A stretch of DNA of 64,000 nucleotides from the NCBI GenBank assembly GCA_009701715.1, contig WLJO01000006.1:30521-94520 (forward strand), in the 5' to 3' direction. Every line of letters begins with the position of its first letter. Positions within the stretch are counted from its first letter, which is position 1. This document shows positions 46,948 to 56,500 of this stretch, piece after piece. The position numbers and the translations under genes were made by a program. The notes below the pieces were generated by a model that saw nothing but the letters and a program-made list of their open reading frames with translations, was not told where the DNA came from and ran no database searches. The stretch is from Actinomycetota bacterium. Its GTDB lineage: Bacteria; Actinomycetota; Acidimicrobiia; Acidimicrobiales; Ilumatobacteraceae.

Positions 46948-47874
46948 TCAGTCCGGCAGGACGGCACCGCGCTGGCCGGTAATGCGCTGATACACCTCGG
47001 GACGCCGATAGCGATTGAAGTCGAACAGGGTGTTCTTGTACCGGTAACACCAGTCGAGGTCGCACCGGGCGACGATGAGTTCGTCGTCGGTTGTGTACGC
47101 CTGGGCCACCACCTGACCGCTCGGCGCCACGATGACCGACTGGCCGAGGGAGTCCACGCCCTCCTCCACCCCACCCTTCGCGACTCCCACGACCCACGTG
47201 CCGTTCTGGTAAGCGCCTGACTGCATCACGAGAGAGTTGTGGAAGCCCTGCAGGATGTCCTGGCTCGGGTCCGGGACGTAGTGGATCGGCGTGTTGTAAC
47301 CGCAGAGGATCATCTCCACACCCTGCAGGCCCATCTCGCGGTAGCTCTCCGGCCAGCGCCGGTCGTTGCAGATCATCATGCCGAACAGGCCGCCGAAGGC
47401 CCGCCACACACCGAACCCGTCCGGGCTCGGCTCGAAGTAGTAGCGCTCGGCGTGCTGGAAGGGGCGGTCCGGCTCGTGGTGCTCGTGGCCGGGGATGTGC
47501 ACCTTCTTGAATGTGGCGACGATGCTGCCGTCTTTGTCCACCAGGGTCTGGACGTTCCACCGCCTGCCGTCCTCGGCGAGCAGTGCGTACCCGAGGCAGA
47601 AGCCGATGCCGAGGCGCTTGGCCTCGTCGAACAGCGGCTGTGTTGCCGCATTGGGCATGGAGCGCTCGTAGTAGTGGTCGTACTCAGTGATGTCCTGCAC
47701 GAACCACCGGGGGAAGAACGTGGTGAGCGCGAGTTCGGGGAACACCACGAGGTCGCAGCCCTGCTGGGCGGCCTGGCGGAGCAGTACCAGCAGGCGCTCC
47801 ACCACCTCAGTGCGGGTGTGCTCTCGTTGGATCGGACCCAGTTGGGCAGCACCGACGGTGACAATGCGACTCAT
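46948..47874 (-). CDS. Carbon-nitrogen hydrolase, N-carbamoyl-D-amino-acid hydrolase-like
   Basis: 308-residue nitrilase-superfamily enzyme with the Glu-Lys-Cys triad: Glu47 in VVFPELALTTFFPRW, Lys124 in TFKKVHIPGH and Cys169 in MMICNDRRWPE. The ELALTTFFPRW stretch is the hallmark of D-carbamoylases, which split N-carbamoyl compounds to amine, CO2 and NH3. First gene of the run leading into the xanthine dehydrogenase (61-base gap), which suggests work on ureido products of purine or pyrimidine breakdown. No hydantoinase gene is adjacent. Confidence 0.88.
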   Translation of the reverse strand: MSRIVTVGAAQLGPIQREHTRTEVVERLLVLLRQAAQQGCDLVVFPELALTTFFPRWFVQDITEYDHYYERSMPNAATQPLFDEAKRLGIGFCLGYALLAEDGRRWNVQTLVDKDGSIVATFKKVHIPGHEHHEPDRPFQHAERYYFEPSPDGFGVWRAFGGLFGMMICNDRRWPESYREMGLQGVEMILCGYNTPIHYVPDPSQDILQGFHNSLVMQSGAYQNGTWVVGVAKGGVEEGVDSLGQSVIVAPSGQVVAQAYTTDDELIVARCDLDWCYRYKNTLFDFNRYRRPEVYQRITGQRGAVLPD

Positions 47875-47970
47875 GGCCGCTCATGCTGCCACGAAGGCGG
47901 CCGAAGTGGTGAACAACCCGGTGAGGTTGCCGGTGAACGTGGCGGTGATGGGCGTGCGGACGATGCCCCG

Positions 47971-48768
47971 ATGCGCATCATTGCCTCCCCCAACCGACCG
48001 GCCAGCAAGCGTCTCGGCCAGGACCTGCTCGACGACTGGGCCTCGCTGGTGCGGACGGCCCAGCCCGCCGACCTCGAAGCGATGCTGGCGTCCACCGGAT
48101 ACCGGCCGTACCCGGGTGCGCTTCGGTGTGGGCCCCGCAACGCGGCAGGAACCAGCCCGGCCGAACACCAGGACACTGCAGAGGACCTCGACCGGCTCGA
48201 CCGCCGTCTCGCGACCCTCGTGATTCAGGCTGGTACGGACCCCCAGGCCGCCCGGGTGGTGCTGCAGCGGCTCCTGCCTGGCCTGCTCGCGATCGCCCGG
48301 AGGCGGAGTCGGGACGACCGCCGGCTCACCCCCGAGATGTACGACGAACTCCTTGCGAACGCCTGGATCGTGATCCGTTGCTACCCGATCGAGCGTCGAC
48401 CCAGCCGGGTGGCCGCCAACCTGCTGCGCGACATCGAGTACCAGACATTCGTGCGGCCAGCCCGGTTACGACGGGTGGCAACCACCCCGATCGACGAGGA
48501 GATCCGCTCCGGCAACGACGAGCGCGACGAGTTCCGGTTCGAGGAAACACTGGGCTCCTTCGCCGAGGTGGTTGCGCTGCTGCGGGCCGCTGCCGATGCC
48601 GGCATGGAGCAGGACGACCTGCGCCTCGCGGTTGCACTTGCGAGCGGGCGCTCGATCAACGACCTCGCCGCGCAACGGTCACGGACACCCCGGGCGGAGC
48701 GCTACCGGCGTGCTCGGGTCGTGGCCCGGCTTCGGGAGATCGCCTCCGAGGGGGACAACGCGGTGTAA
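47971..48768 (+). CDS. Conserved hypothetical protein, sigma-factor-like helices
   Basis: 265 residues, helical and Arg-rich, without membrane segments. The part VLQRLLPGLLAIARRRSRDD to YDELLANAWIVIRCYPIERRP, with the Arg-rich helix after it, looks like the region-2 fold of sigma factors, and the end (LAVALASGRSINDLAAQRSRT then RRARVVARLREI) like a degenerate helix-turn-helix. I recall similar unnamed proteins in many actinobacteria. DNA-related function is a guess. The frame is open far upstream through the antisense of the nitrilase gene; the ATG at MRIIASPN is taken as start. Divergent from the nitrilase operon. Confidence 0.6.
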   Translation: MRIIASPNRPASKRLGQDLLDDWASLVRTAQPADLEAMLASTGYRPYPGALRCGPRNAAGTSPAEHQDTAEDLDRLDRRLATLVIQAGTDPQAARVVLQRLLPGLLAIARRRSRDDRRLTPEMYDELLANAWIVIRCYPIERRPSRVAANLLRDIEYQTFVRPARLRRVATTPIDEEIRSGNDERDEFRFEETLGSFAEVVALLRAAADAGMEQDDLRLAVALASGRSINDLAAQRSRTPRAERYRRARVVARLREIASEGDNAV

Positions 48769-48855
48769 TCCATAGCGCTGCAGCAAGCGTCGGGGTGCTT
48801 GACTGACACCTATTCGCATGCCCGGGCCGGGCCCGCATCACCGCCGGCGGGGACA

Positions 48856-48906
48856 CCATCCATGACCGGGAGCCATCCATGACGGGGAACCATCCATGAC
48901 CGGAAA
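48856..48906 (+). repeat. Triplicated 17-bp start-site repeat with two leader peptides
   Basis: Three head-to-tail 17-base units, consensus CCATCCATGACCGGGAA. Because 17 is not a multiple of three, each ATG is in another frame. The first ATG (48862) reads MTGSHP then TGA overlapping the second ATG (48879) as ATGA; the second reads MTGNHP then TGA overlapping the third ATG (48896), which starts the nitroreductase. GGGAG and GGGGAA stand before the second and third ATG. The build suggests translational coupling or reinitiation. Confidence 0.9.
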
Positions 48907-49666
48907 CCAGAGCGGCGAGCCGCACGTCCCGGCGAATCACCTCGCCAGTGCCCCACTTCCCGCGGACACCGTGGGGCTGCTCGAGGGACTGAACACCACC
49001 CGCGCCATCCGCCGCTATCACGACGAGCCGGTACCCGCCGAGGTCCTGAGAGCGATCCTCTTCGCCGCCACCCGGGCACCAACCGGCTCGAACCGCCAGC
49101 AGTTCCGGTTCATCACGCTTACCGACGGCCCGAAGGCACACGCCGCCAAGGAACTCATTGCGGGTGCTGCCCGTGACCTGTGGAAGCGCAAGCAGGACAA
49201 CGACGGTTACCAAACCGGATCCGGGCTCGTGGAGAACTCACCGAAGGCGCGCATGGCGGCCGCGATGCAGGACTACGTGGACCACTTCGACCGGGTACCG
49301 GCACTCGTGCTGCCATGCCTCATTCGATACCGCGAACCGAGTTCGTTCGAGGGCAGCTCTGTCTATCCGGCCTGCCAGAACATCCTTCTCGCGGCACGGG
49401 CACTCGGCTACGGCGGGGTGCTCACCGGGTTCCAGGCCTTCGTGGAGAGCGAGTTGCGCAGCCTGCTCGACATCCCCGACAACGTGTTCGTCGCCGCCAC
49501 CATCACACTCGGCAGGCCAGTCGGCCACCACGGCCCGGTGCGGCGTCGGCCGATCGGCGAGCTGGTCTACGGCGAGGGCTGGGGCGAGGTGCCCACGTGG
49601 GCGGTTGACCCCCCTGGCACCAGCCACACGGCTGCCGGCCCGAAGAACCCGAAACCGACGTACTGA
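48896..49666 (+). CDS. Nitroreductase family protein
   Basis: 256-residue FMN-dependent NAD(P)H oxidoreductase. The opening TTRAIRRYHDEPVPAEVL, FAATRAPTGSNRQQFRFI (FMN-phosphate contacts) and the later YPACQNILLAARALGYGGVLTG are typical; TITLGRPVGHHGPVRRRP closes the family core. Reduces nitro groups, quinones or similar. Start is the third ATG of the upstream 17-bp repeats, the only one in frame. Convergent with proS. Confidence 0.9.
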   Translation: MTGNQSGEPHVPANHLASAPLPADTVGLLEGLNTTRAIRRYHDEPVPAEVLRAILFAATRAPTGSNRQQFRFITLTDGPKAHAAKELIAGAARDLWKRKQDNDGYQTGSGLVENSPKARMAAAMQDYVDHFDRVPALVLPCLIRYREPSSFEGSSVYPACQNILLAARALGYGGVLTGFQAFVESELRSLLDIPDNVFVAATITLGRPVGHHGPVRRRPIGELVYGEGWGEVPTWAVDPPGTSHTAAGPKNPKPTY

Positions 49667-49688
49667 CTCTGCTTCCCCCGTTGGGGGC

Positions 49689-51449
49689 CTATCGGCAGAG
49701 CGCGACGAGGTGCGGTACTGCTCCGGCGAGGCTCACGTCCTGCTTCACACCGGTCTTGCGGTCCTTCACCTCAACGGTGCCGGTGGCGACACCACGGCCC
49801 ACCACCACGATCGTGGGCACGCCGATCAGTTCGGCATCGTTGAACTTCACGCCCGGCGACACCCCTGCACGGTCGTCGAGCAGCACCCGCACCCCTTCGT
49901 TGTGCAGGTTCGCGCACAGGCTCTCGGCCGCGGCGATCAGTGCCTCGTCCTTGCCGGCGATCACGACGTGCACATCGGCCGGCGCAACCTCGCGTGGCCA
50001 GCACAGGCCCTTGTCGTCGTAGCACGTCTCGGCGATCGCGGCCACGGCGCGCGAGACGCCGATGCCGTACGAGCCCATGGTGACGACCACCTGCTTGCCG
50101 TTCTGGTCGAGCACGCTGAGACCGAGTGCCTCGGCGTACTTGCGGCCGAGTTGGAAGATGTGACCGATCTCGATGCCGCGGGCGATCTCGAGAGCCGAGC
50201 CGCACTGCGGGCACGGATCCCCTGCATGCACCTCGGCTGCCTCGATGTTGCCGTCCGGGGTGAAGTCCCGACCGCACACGAGGTCCACGATGTGCTTGCC
50301 GTGCTCGTTCGCACCGGTGACCCAGCGCGAACCGGCGGCTACGCGCGGGTCGACGAGGTAGCGCACGCCGCTCGTGCCGTGGACGCCGAGCACGCCCGGC
50401 CCGATGTACCCCTTCACGAGGGACGGATGCTTCGCGAAGTCCTCGTCGCCGAAGGGCTCCACCTCGGCCGGTGATACCTGTGCCTCGAGGCGCTTCATGT
50501 CCACCTCCCGGTCACCGGGGAGGCCCACGGCGAGCGCCTGGGTGGTGCCATCCGGGTAGCGGAGCCTCACGATCACGTTCTTCAGCGTGTCGCCGGCCAC
50601 CCAGTCACGATCCGAACGTCGCAGGCCCGGCTCGTGGTTCAGCAGCGACACCAGCGCTGTGATGCTCGGCGTGTTCGGGGTGTCCTCCACGTGAGCGTTC
50701 GGGACACCATCGGTCGATGCGACCCCGGGGGCACGAACCTGCACTGCCTCGGTGTTCGCTGCGTAGCCGCACACCATGTCCGAGCACCGCACGAAGGTGT
50801 CCTCGCCGACCTCGAGCGGCGCGAGGAACTCCTCGGAGGCCGAACCCCCCATGGCGCCGGAGACCGCCGAGACGATCACGTAGGGGAGACCGAGACGGTC
50901 GAAGGTCCGCTGGTACGCCTCACGGTGCGCGTCGTAACTGCGCTGCAGGCCTTCCTGATCAATGTCGAACGAGTACGAGTCCTTCATCGAGAACTCGCGA
51001 CCGCGCAGCAGGCCGGCACGCGGCCGCGCCTCGTCCCGGTACTTCGTCTGGATCTGGTAGATCGACAGCGGCAGGTCCTTGTACGACGAGTACAGGTCCT
51101 TCACGAGCAGCGTGAACATCTCCTCGTGCGTGGGCGCGAGCAGGAAGTCGTTACCCCGGCGGTCCTTCAGCCGGAAGAGGTTGTCGCCGTAGTCCGCCCA
51201 GCGGCCGGTGGCCTCGTACGGCTCACGCGGCAGCAGTGCCGGGAAGTGCACCTCTTGGAAACCGGCGCGGTCCATCTCCTCGCGGACGATGTTCTCGACG
51301 TTGCGGTACACGGACCACCCGAGCGGCAGCCAGGTGAACCCACCGGGTGCGGCACGCCGGATGTACCCGCCGCGGACGAGCAGGCGGTGGCTCGGCACCT
51401 CGGCGTCCGACGGGTCCTCTCGAAGGGTCCGGAGGAAGAGGGTCGACAT
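49689..51449 (-). CDS. proS: Prolyl-tRNA synthetase
   Basis: 586-residue bacterial-type class II synthetase charging tRNA-Pro. Motif 1 region ([20 protein letters not shown]), motif 2 ([20 protein letters not shown]) and motif 3 ([14 protein letters not shown]) are present; between motifs 2 and 3 (about 230-400) lies the INS domain that edits Ala-tRNA-Pro, and the C terminus is an anticodon-binding domain ([13 protein letters not shown]). The ATG at [12 protein letters not shown] is used; a GTG four codons earlier is also possible. Confidence 0.96.
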   Translation of the reverse strand: MSTLFLRTLREDPSDAEVPSHRLLVRGGYIRRAAPGGFTWLPLGWSVYRNVENIVREEMDRAGFQEVHFPALLPREPYEATGRWADYGDNLFRLKDRRGNDFLLAPTHEEMFTLLVKDLYSSYKDLPLSIYQIQTKYRDEARPRAGLLRGREFSMKDSYSFDIDQEGLQRSYDAHREAYQRTFDRLGLPYVIVSAVSGAMGGSASEEFLAPLEVGEDTFVRCSDMVCGYAANTEAVQVRAPGVASTDGVPNAHVEDTPNTPSITALVSLLNHEPGLRRSDRDWVAGDTLKNVIVRLRYPDGTTQALAVGLPGDREVDMKRLEAQVSPAEVEPFGDEDFAKHPSLVKGYIGPGVLGVHGTSGVRYLVDPRVAAGSRWVTGANEHGKHIVDLVCGRDFTPDGNIEAAEVHAGDPCPQCGSALEIARGIEIGHIFQLGRKYAEALGLSVLDQNGKQVVVTMGSYGIGVSRAVAAIAETCYDDKGLCWPREVAPADVHVVIAGKDEALIAAAESLCANLHNEGVRVLLDDRAGVSPGVKFNDAELIGVPTIVVVGRGVATGTVEVKDRKTGVKQDVSLAGAVPHLVALCR

Positions 51450-51606
51450 TCGCTGCAGCACGCCGCGAGGCTACCGGCCCACCACCGGGCCGCCGGAAGG
51501 TGCCGCTGAGCAGCCCGAACACTGCCAGTGGTGAACGCCGGAAGTCACAGCAAACCCACAGGAAACCCCCGGCCCGCTGCCAGCCAAGCGGCGGACACTG
51601 GGCTGT

Positions 51607-52317
51607 GTGAGCGACAATGGCAACCGAATGAGCGACCGTGCCCCCCGCATCCTCGTGGTGGACGACGAGGAGAACATCTCCTTCCTCGTCGAATCGGCAC
51701 TCCGGCTCGTCGGGATGCAGACGCAGTGCGCTGCGACGGGCCGGGATGCCATCGCGGCAGCCACGTCGTTCCAGCCGGACGTCATTGTCCTCGACGTCAT
51801 GCTTGCCGATCTCAACGGTTTCGACGTGCTCCGAAGGCTCCGCGACTCCGGTCAACTCATGCCGGTGATTTTCCTGAGCGCGCGCGATTCCACCGATGAC
51901 CGTGTGCAGGGGCTCACCATCGGGGGCGACGACTACATGGTGAAACCCTTCGCCGTTGCCGAACTCGTTGCCCGCGTCCAGCTCGCCCTGCGACGAGCCG
52001 GGATGGGTACCGGACCGAAGACGCTGCGCTGCGCCGACCTCGAGCTTGACGACGACGCACACCGGGTGACACGCGCCGGCCAGGCCGTCAAGCTGTCCGC
52101 CACCGAGTTCAAGCTGCTGCGCTATCTCCTCACGAACACCGGCCGTGTGCTCACCCGCGCCCAGATCCTCGACCACGTCTGGGACTACGACTTCGGCGGC
52201 GAGTCCTCCGTCATCGAGACGTTCATGAGCTACCTCCGACGCAAGGTCGACTTCGTGGAGCCCAAGCTCATCCACACCATCCGCGGCGTTGGCTACTGCC
52301 TGCGTGACGAGGGATGA
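51607..52317 (+). CDS. OmpR/PhoB-type response regulator
   Basis: 236 residues: receiver domain (14-125) with the acidic pair DD19-20, phosphoacceptor Asp63 in VIVLDVML and Lys113 in YMVKPF, then a winged helix domain (about 140-234, LSATEFKLLRYLLTNTGRVL and ESSVIETFMSYLRRKVD). GTG at the start shown; an ATG seven codons on (MSDRAPRI) is an equally good start. Translationally coupled to the histidine kinase (ATGA). Confidence 0.95.
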   Translation: MSDNGNRMSDRAPRILVVDDEENISFLVESALRLVGMQTQCAATGRDAIAAATSFQPDVIVLDVMLADLNGFDVLRRLRDSGQLMPVIFLSARDSTDDRVQGLTIGGDDYMVKPFAVAELVARVQLALRRAGMGTGPKTLRCADLELDDDAHRVTRAGQAVKLSATEFKLLRYLLTNTGRVLTRAQILDHVWDYDFGGESSVIETFMSYLRRKVDFVEPKLIHTIRGVGYCLRDEG

Positions 52318-53753
52318 GCCTCCGCTCGCGCCTGCTCATCGGACTCGTCGCGATCTTCGTGGCGTTCGGCGTTGCGGCCTGGTTCGTGATCTCCTCGCAG
52401 CAGCGATACCTCCTCCGCCAGGTCGACCGCCAACTCGGGCTGGTGACCGACGGAACGGTCGGTGCGCTCAACGTCCGCCCGCGACCGGGAAGCGGGACCG
52501 GCGCCGACGGGAGGCCGATCCGTCCCGGCCGGCCCGCCAACGAGTCCGACATCGTGTCCGACATCGAGGATGCCCCGGCGGACTCCCCGTTCTCGGAGAT
52601 GTACGCCGCGCGACTCACCCCGGCGGGGGTGCTCCGTCCGATCATCACGAGTGGGCTGCTGTCCGACACGCCCCGCATCTCTCTCGCTGACATCCGGGCG
52701 CGTGCAAGCACCTCGGAGCGAGTACTCATCACGGTTCGCGGTGTTTCCTCGTCGAACCGGTTCCGTGTGGCCGTGGTGCCCCGCCAGAACGGTTCGTGGG
52801 TAATCGTTGCGCTCCCCCTCACGCGCACCGAGGCAGCGATCAACCGACTGCTCGTCGCCTTCGGTGTCGCAGCGCTCGTGCTGCTCGCCATGAGCGCGCT
52901 CGTTGCGTGGTGGTTCGTGCGGCTCGGACTGCGGCCCATCAAGGAGATGACCCTCGCGGCCGACGCAGTGACGGCCGGCGAACGGGGTCACCGGGTGGGG
53001 TTCGACGACACCCGCACGGAGACCGGACGACTCGGCCACGCATTCAACGTGATGCTCAACGAGCGTCAGGGTGCGGAGGACCGTTTGCGCCGGTTCGTGG
53101 CGGACGCCTCGCACGAGCTGCGCACGCCCATCACGTCCATCCGCGGGTACGTGGACCTCTACCAACAGGGCGGTCTGTCCGAGTCGGACCGCCTCGATGA
53201 TGCGATGCGGCGCGTCGGGCAGGAGGCGGGTCGCATGGGCACGCTCGTAGAGGACCTCCTGCTGCTCGCGAACCTCGACCAGAAGCGACCGCTCGCGCAG
53301 GAGCCCGTGGACCTCGGCCAGGTGCTCAACGATGCAGCCGCCGACGCGCTTGCGATGCAGCCGACACGTTCGGTACTCCTCGACGCGCCCGCACCCGGCG
53401 AGCTGGTGGTGACCGGAGACGACCACCGACTGCGACAGGTGGTCGGCGTACTGGTGCACAACGCACTCGTGCACACCCCCGGCACGGTAGGCATCGCTCT
53501 GTCCGCACGGCGGACAGGGTCCACCGCGACCGTCGAGGTGGTCGACCACGGTGACGGTATGACGGCCGACGAAGCGGGCCACGCCTTCGAACGCTTCTAC
53601 CGCGGGGATCCCTCACGCTCGCGCCACAGCGGCGGGTCGGGGCTCGGCCTGTCGATCGCGAAATCCATCGTGGAGGCCCACCACGGGACTATCACCCTCA
53701 ACACCTCACCAGGGGCTGGTTGCCGCTTCACGATCACGCTGCCGGTCCCCTGA
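52314..53753 (+). CDS. Membrane sensor histidine kinase
   Basis: 479 residues. Transmembrane helices at about 8-28 and 178-202 enclose an extracytoplasmic sensor region of 150 residues rich in Pro, Gly and Asp; HAMP (203-255) follows, then the dimerisation domain with phospho-His267 in DASHELRTPITSIRGY, and the ATPase domain with Asn383 (VLVHNALVHTPG), DHGDGM, ERFYRGD and GGSGLGLSI. Signal unknown. Partner of the preceding regulator; MprB/TcrY-like layout. Confidence 0.95.
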   Translation: MSLRSRLLIGLVAIFVAFGVAAWFVISSQQRYLLRQVDRQLGLVTDGTVGALNVRPRPGSGTGADGRPIRPGRPANESDIVSDIEDAPADSPFSEMYAARLTPAGVLRPIITSGLLSDTPRISLADIRARASTSERVLITVRGVSSSNRFRVAVVPRQNGSWVIVALPLTRTEAAINRLLVAFGVAALVLLAMSALVAWWFVRLGLRPIKEMTLAADAVTAGERGHRVGFDDTRTETGRLGHAFNVMLNERQGAEDRLRRFVADASHELRTPITSIRGYVDLYQQGGLSESDRLDDAMRRVGQEAGRMGTLVEDLLLLANLDQKRPLAQEPVDLGQVLNDAAADALAMQPTRSVLLDAPAPGELVVTGDDHRLRQVVGVLVHNALVHTPGTVGIALSARRTGSTATVEVVDHGDGMTADEAGHAFERFYRGDPSRSRHSGGSGLGLSIAKSIVEAHHGTITLNTSPGAGCRFTITLPVP

Positions 53754-53762
53754 GCAACGAGG

Positions 53763-55454
53763 TCAGGACAGGTTGACGATGTCGCCGTTCTCGAGAAGAT
53801 CAATGATCGCCGCGGCCGGCTGTCGCCCGAGCCCGGGCATCGTGCGCATCTCCCCGCAGACGGGATAGACGAAGCCTGCCCCCACCGAGGCCCGTACCTC
53901 CCGCACGCCGAGCGTGTGACCGGTCGGGGCACCGAGCAGCGCCGGGTTGCCGGAGATCGACAGGTGTGTCTTGGCGATGCACACCGGCAGGCGGCCGAAC
54001 CCATTTCGCTCGTAGTTGTCCAGTTGCTCGTTCGCCAGCGGCGAGTAGTCCACCGCACCGGCCCCGTAGACGGCAGTGGCGACACGCTCGATCTTCTGGC
54101 GCAGCGTGAACTCGTCCGGATAGAGCAGGCGGAAGTCGGTCGGCTCGTTGCACGCCTCCTCGACCGCGCGAGCGAGCCCGACGGCACCGCGCCCGCCGTC
54201 GGCGAAGTGCGTGGTGACCGCCACGCGCGTGCCCGCCGACTCCGCGATCTCGCGAATCACCTGATGCTCACTGGCGTGATCGCCGGGGAACGCGTTGATG
54301 GCGACCACGGGCGACACCCCGTGCAGCCTCACGTTCTCGATCTGCTTGAGGAGGTTGGCCGCGCCCGCGCGGACGTCGTCGGGATTCTCGGCGAGCAGTT
54401 CGGGTGGCAGTGGCCGCCCCGCAACCACCCGGAACCTTCCTGAGTGCACCTTGAGCGCGCGCACGGTTGCCACGAGCACAGCAGCGTCCGGCTGCAGACC
54501 GGACACCCGGCACTTGATGTTGAAGAAGCGCTCGGCACCCATGTCCGCCCCGAAGCCCGCCTCGGTGATCAGGTAGTCACCGGTGCGGATACCGATGAGG
54601 TCCGCGATGATCGAGGAGTTCCCGGTGGCGATGTTGCCGAACGGTCCGGCGTGCACGATCACCGGGGTGTTCTCGATGGTCTGCAGCAGGTTCGGCGCGA
54701 GGGCGTCTTTCATGATGACCGCCATCGAGCCAGCGCCGTGCAGCTGTTCAGCCGTAACCGGGGCGCCGTCCGGCGTGTAACCCACCACGATCCGGCCGAG
54801 CCGAGAACGCAGGTCCTGCACCGAGGTAGCGAGCGCGAGGATGGCCATCACCTCGGATGCAGCGGTGATGTCGAAACCGCTCTGGCGCACGACGCCGTCC
54901 TGGGGGGAACCCTGGCCGATCGTGATATTCCGCAGCGCACGGTCGTTCACGTCGAGCACACGGCGCCACGTGATGTTGTCGAGATCGAGGCCGAGTTCGT
55001 TGCCGTGGTACAGGTGGTTGTCGAGCATTGCGGCGAGCAGGTTGTGGGCGGAGGTGACCGCGTGGAAGTCGCCCGTGAGGTGCAGGTTGAGCGACTCCAT
55101 CGGCACCACCTGGCTGTAGCCGCCACCGGCCGCCCCGCCCTTGATCCCGAAGGTGGGGCCCATCGAAGGCTGGCGCAGCGTGAGCGTGGCGCGCTTGCCG
55201 ATGTGGCGCATGGCCTGACCGAGACCCACCGCCGTGGTGGTCTTGCCCTCACCGAGCGGTGTGGGCGTGACGGCCGTGACGAGTACGTACTTCGCCCTCG
55301 GCCGGTCGGCGAGTTCGTCGATCGCGCCGAGACGGATCTTCGCGACGTGGTCGCCGCGCAGCTCGAGGAGGTGCTCGGGCAGCCCCATGGACTTCGCTAC
55401 CTCGGAGAGCGGCGCGAGCCGGGCCGTCCGGGCGATCTCGAGGTCCGTCGGCAT
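53763..55454 (-). CDS. fhs: Formate-tetrahydrofolate ligase
   Basis: 563-residue enzyme that makes 10-formyl-THF from formate, THF and ATP. P-loop block TPTPLGEGKTTTAVGLGQAM, LTLRQPSMGPTFGIKGGAAG, and the late GEMRTMPGLGRQPAA are family signatures; length is normal. The ATG at MPTDLEIA fits family alignments; another ATG eight codons earlier is possible. Divergent from folD with about 100 bases between, and next to the formate dehydrogenase operon, so it links formate to the folate pool. Confidence 0.96.
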   Translation of the reverse strand: MPTDLEIARTARLAPLSEVAKSMGLPEHLLELRGDHVAKIRLGAIDELADRPRAKYVLVTAVTPTPLGEGKTTTAVGLGQAMRHIGKRATLTLRQPSMGPTFGIKGGAAGGGYSQVVPMESLNLHLTGDFHAVTSAHNLLAAMLDNHLYHGNELGLDLDNITWRRVLDVNDRALRNITIGQGSPQDGVVRQSGFDITAASEVMAILALATSVQDLRSRLGRIVVGYTPDGAPVTAEQLHGAGSMAVIMKDALAPNLLQTIENTPVIVHAGPFGNIATGNSSIIADLIGIRTGDYLITEAGFGADMGAERFFNIKCRVSGLQPDAAVLVATVRALKVHSGRFRVVAGRPLPPELLAENPDDVRAGAANLLKQIENVRLHGVSPVVAINAFPGDHASEHQVIREIAESAGTRVAVTTHFADGGRGAVGLARAVEEACNEPTDFRLLYPDEFTLRQKIERVATAVYGAGAVDYSPLANEQLDNYERNGFGRLPVCIAKTHLSISGNPALLGAPTGHTLGVREVRASVGAGFVYPVCGEMRTMPGLGRQPAAAIIDLLENGDIVNLS

Positions 55455-55554
55455 GGTCACCGTGTAAGTCTCGCCCATCCCGGGGTCCGGGCAGTCGCCG
55501 CGACTGTCCCGATCCGGGGAGGGATGCGCTTGCTCGTTACGGCACACTGTGCAC

Positions 55555-56478
55555 ATGAGTTCAGGTTCCCCGGAGCGGGTCGGTACCCCGGTCGCGTCCC
55601 TCCCGGTCGACCGCACGCCCGGCGGTGCGGTGCTCATGGACGGAAACCGCCTCCGTGACGAGATCGTGGCCGGGCTCCGGCACACCATCGAGGCGGCCGG
55701 CTCGCCGGCGGTGTGCCTTGCCACCGTGCTGGTCGGCGACGACGGCCCGAGCCAGATCTACGTGCGCAACAAGCACAAGAAAGCCACCGAGGCCGGCATG
55801 GTGTCCCGCGGTGTCGTGCTGCCGGCAACGGCCACTCAAAGCCAGGTCGAGGACGCTGTGGCAGCACTCGCCGCTGACCAGGACGTGCACGGCATCCTCT
55901 GCCAACTGCCGCTGCCGGACGGCCTCGACCCCGAACCCGTCCTTGCGCTTATCCCACCGGAGAAGGACGTCGACGGTCTCACCGAGCGCTCGATGGGGCG
56001 TCTCGTGCGCGGGCAGGCCGGCCACATCGGCTGCACCCCACTCGGCGTGATGCGCCTGCTCGAGCGCTACGGCGTGGAGACAAACGGCAAGCGAGCAGTC
56101 GTCATCGGCCGTTCCACGCTCGTGGGGCTGCCGATGGTGCTCCTGCTCGGCCGCAAGGGTGTGGACGCCACCGTGACCCTCGCCCACTCCCGCACTCCTG
56201 ATCTCATCAGCGTCTGCCGGGAGGCCGACATCATCGTGGCGGCCGCCGGTTCGGCACGCATGATCACGGCCGCACACGTGCAGCCCGGGGCAGCCGTCAT
56301 CGACGTCGGCATCTCGCGCACCGAGGCCGGCATCGTGGGCGATGTTGACTTCCATGCCGTGCAGTCCGTAGCCGGGGCGATCACCCCGATGCCCGGCGGA
56401 ACCGGCCCGATGACCATCGCCTGCCTGCTCGAGAACACCCTCTCTGCGGCCCGGATGCTGGGGGCGTTCCCGGCCTGA
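55555..56478 (+). CDS. folD: Methylenetetrahydrofolate dehydrogenase/cyclohydrolase
   Basis: 307-residue bifunctional enzyme converting 10-formyl-THF to methylene-THF and back. The catalytic Lys is in SQIYVRNKHKKATEAG (YxxxK), followed by GILCQLPLPDGLD, and IPPEKDVDGL; the Rossmann part has AVVIGRSTLVGLPMVLLL and ends in AITPMPGGTGPMTIACLLEN. About 18 extra residues precede the family start. First gene of the formate dehydrogenase operon: fdhA starts 22 bases later. ATG used; a GTG two codons earlier is possible. Confidence 0.96.
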   Translation: MSSGSPERVGTPVASLPVDRTPGGAVLMDGNRLRDEIVAGLRHTIEAAGSPAVCLATVLVGDDGPSQIYVRNKHKKATEAGMVSRGVVLPATATQSQVEDAVAALAADQDVHGILCQLPLPDGLDPEPVLALIPPEKDVDGLTERSMGRLVRGQAGHIGCTPLGVMRLLERYGVETNGKRAVVIGRSTLVGLPMVLLLGRKGVDATVTLAHSRTPDLISVCREADIIVAAAGSARMITAAHVQPGAAVIDVGISRTEAGIVGDVDFHAVQSVAGAITPMPGGTGPMTIACLLENTLSAARMLGAFPA

Positions 56479-56500
56479 CGGCGCCGGGAACACACGGATC

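Noticed and set aside
47239..47970. N-terminal half of a 509-codon frame leading into the sigma-like gene
   Set aside because: Antisense of the nitrilase gene, whose catalytic triad and length are normal.
49675..49687. CCCCC-GTT-GGGGG hairpin between nitroreductase and proS as terminator
   Set aside because: Only five pairs and no U-tract on either strand; too weak to list as a feature.
54444..55658. Open frame of 404 codons on the plus strand over fhs
   Set aside because: Antisense of fhs, which has intact motifs throughout.
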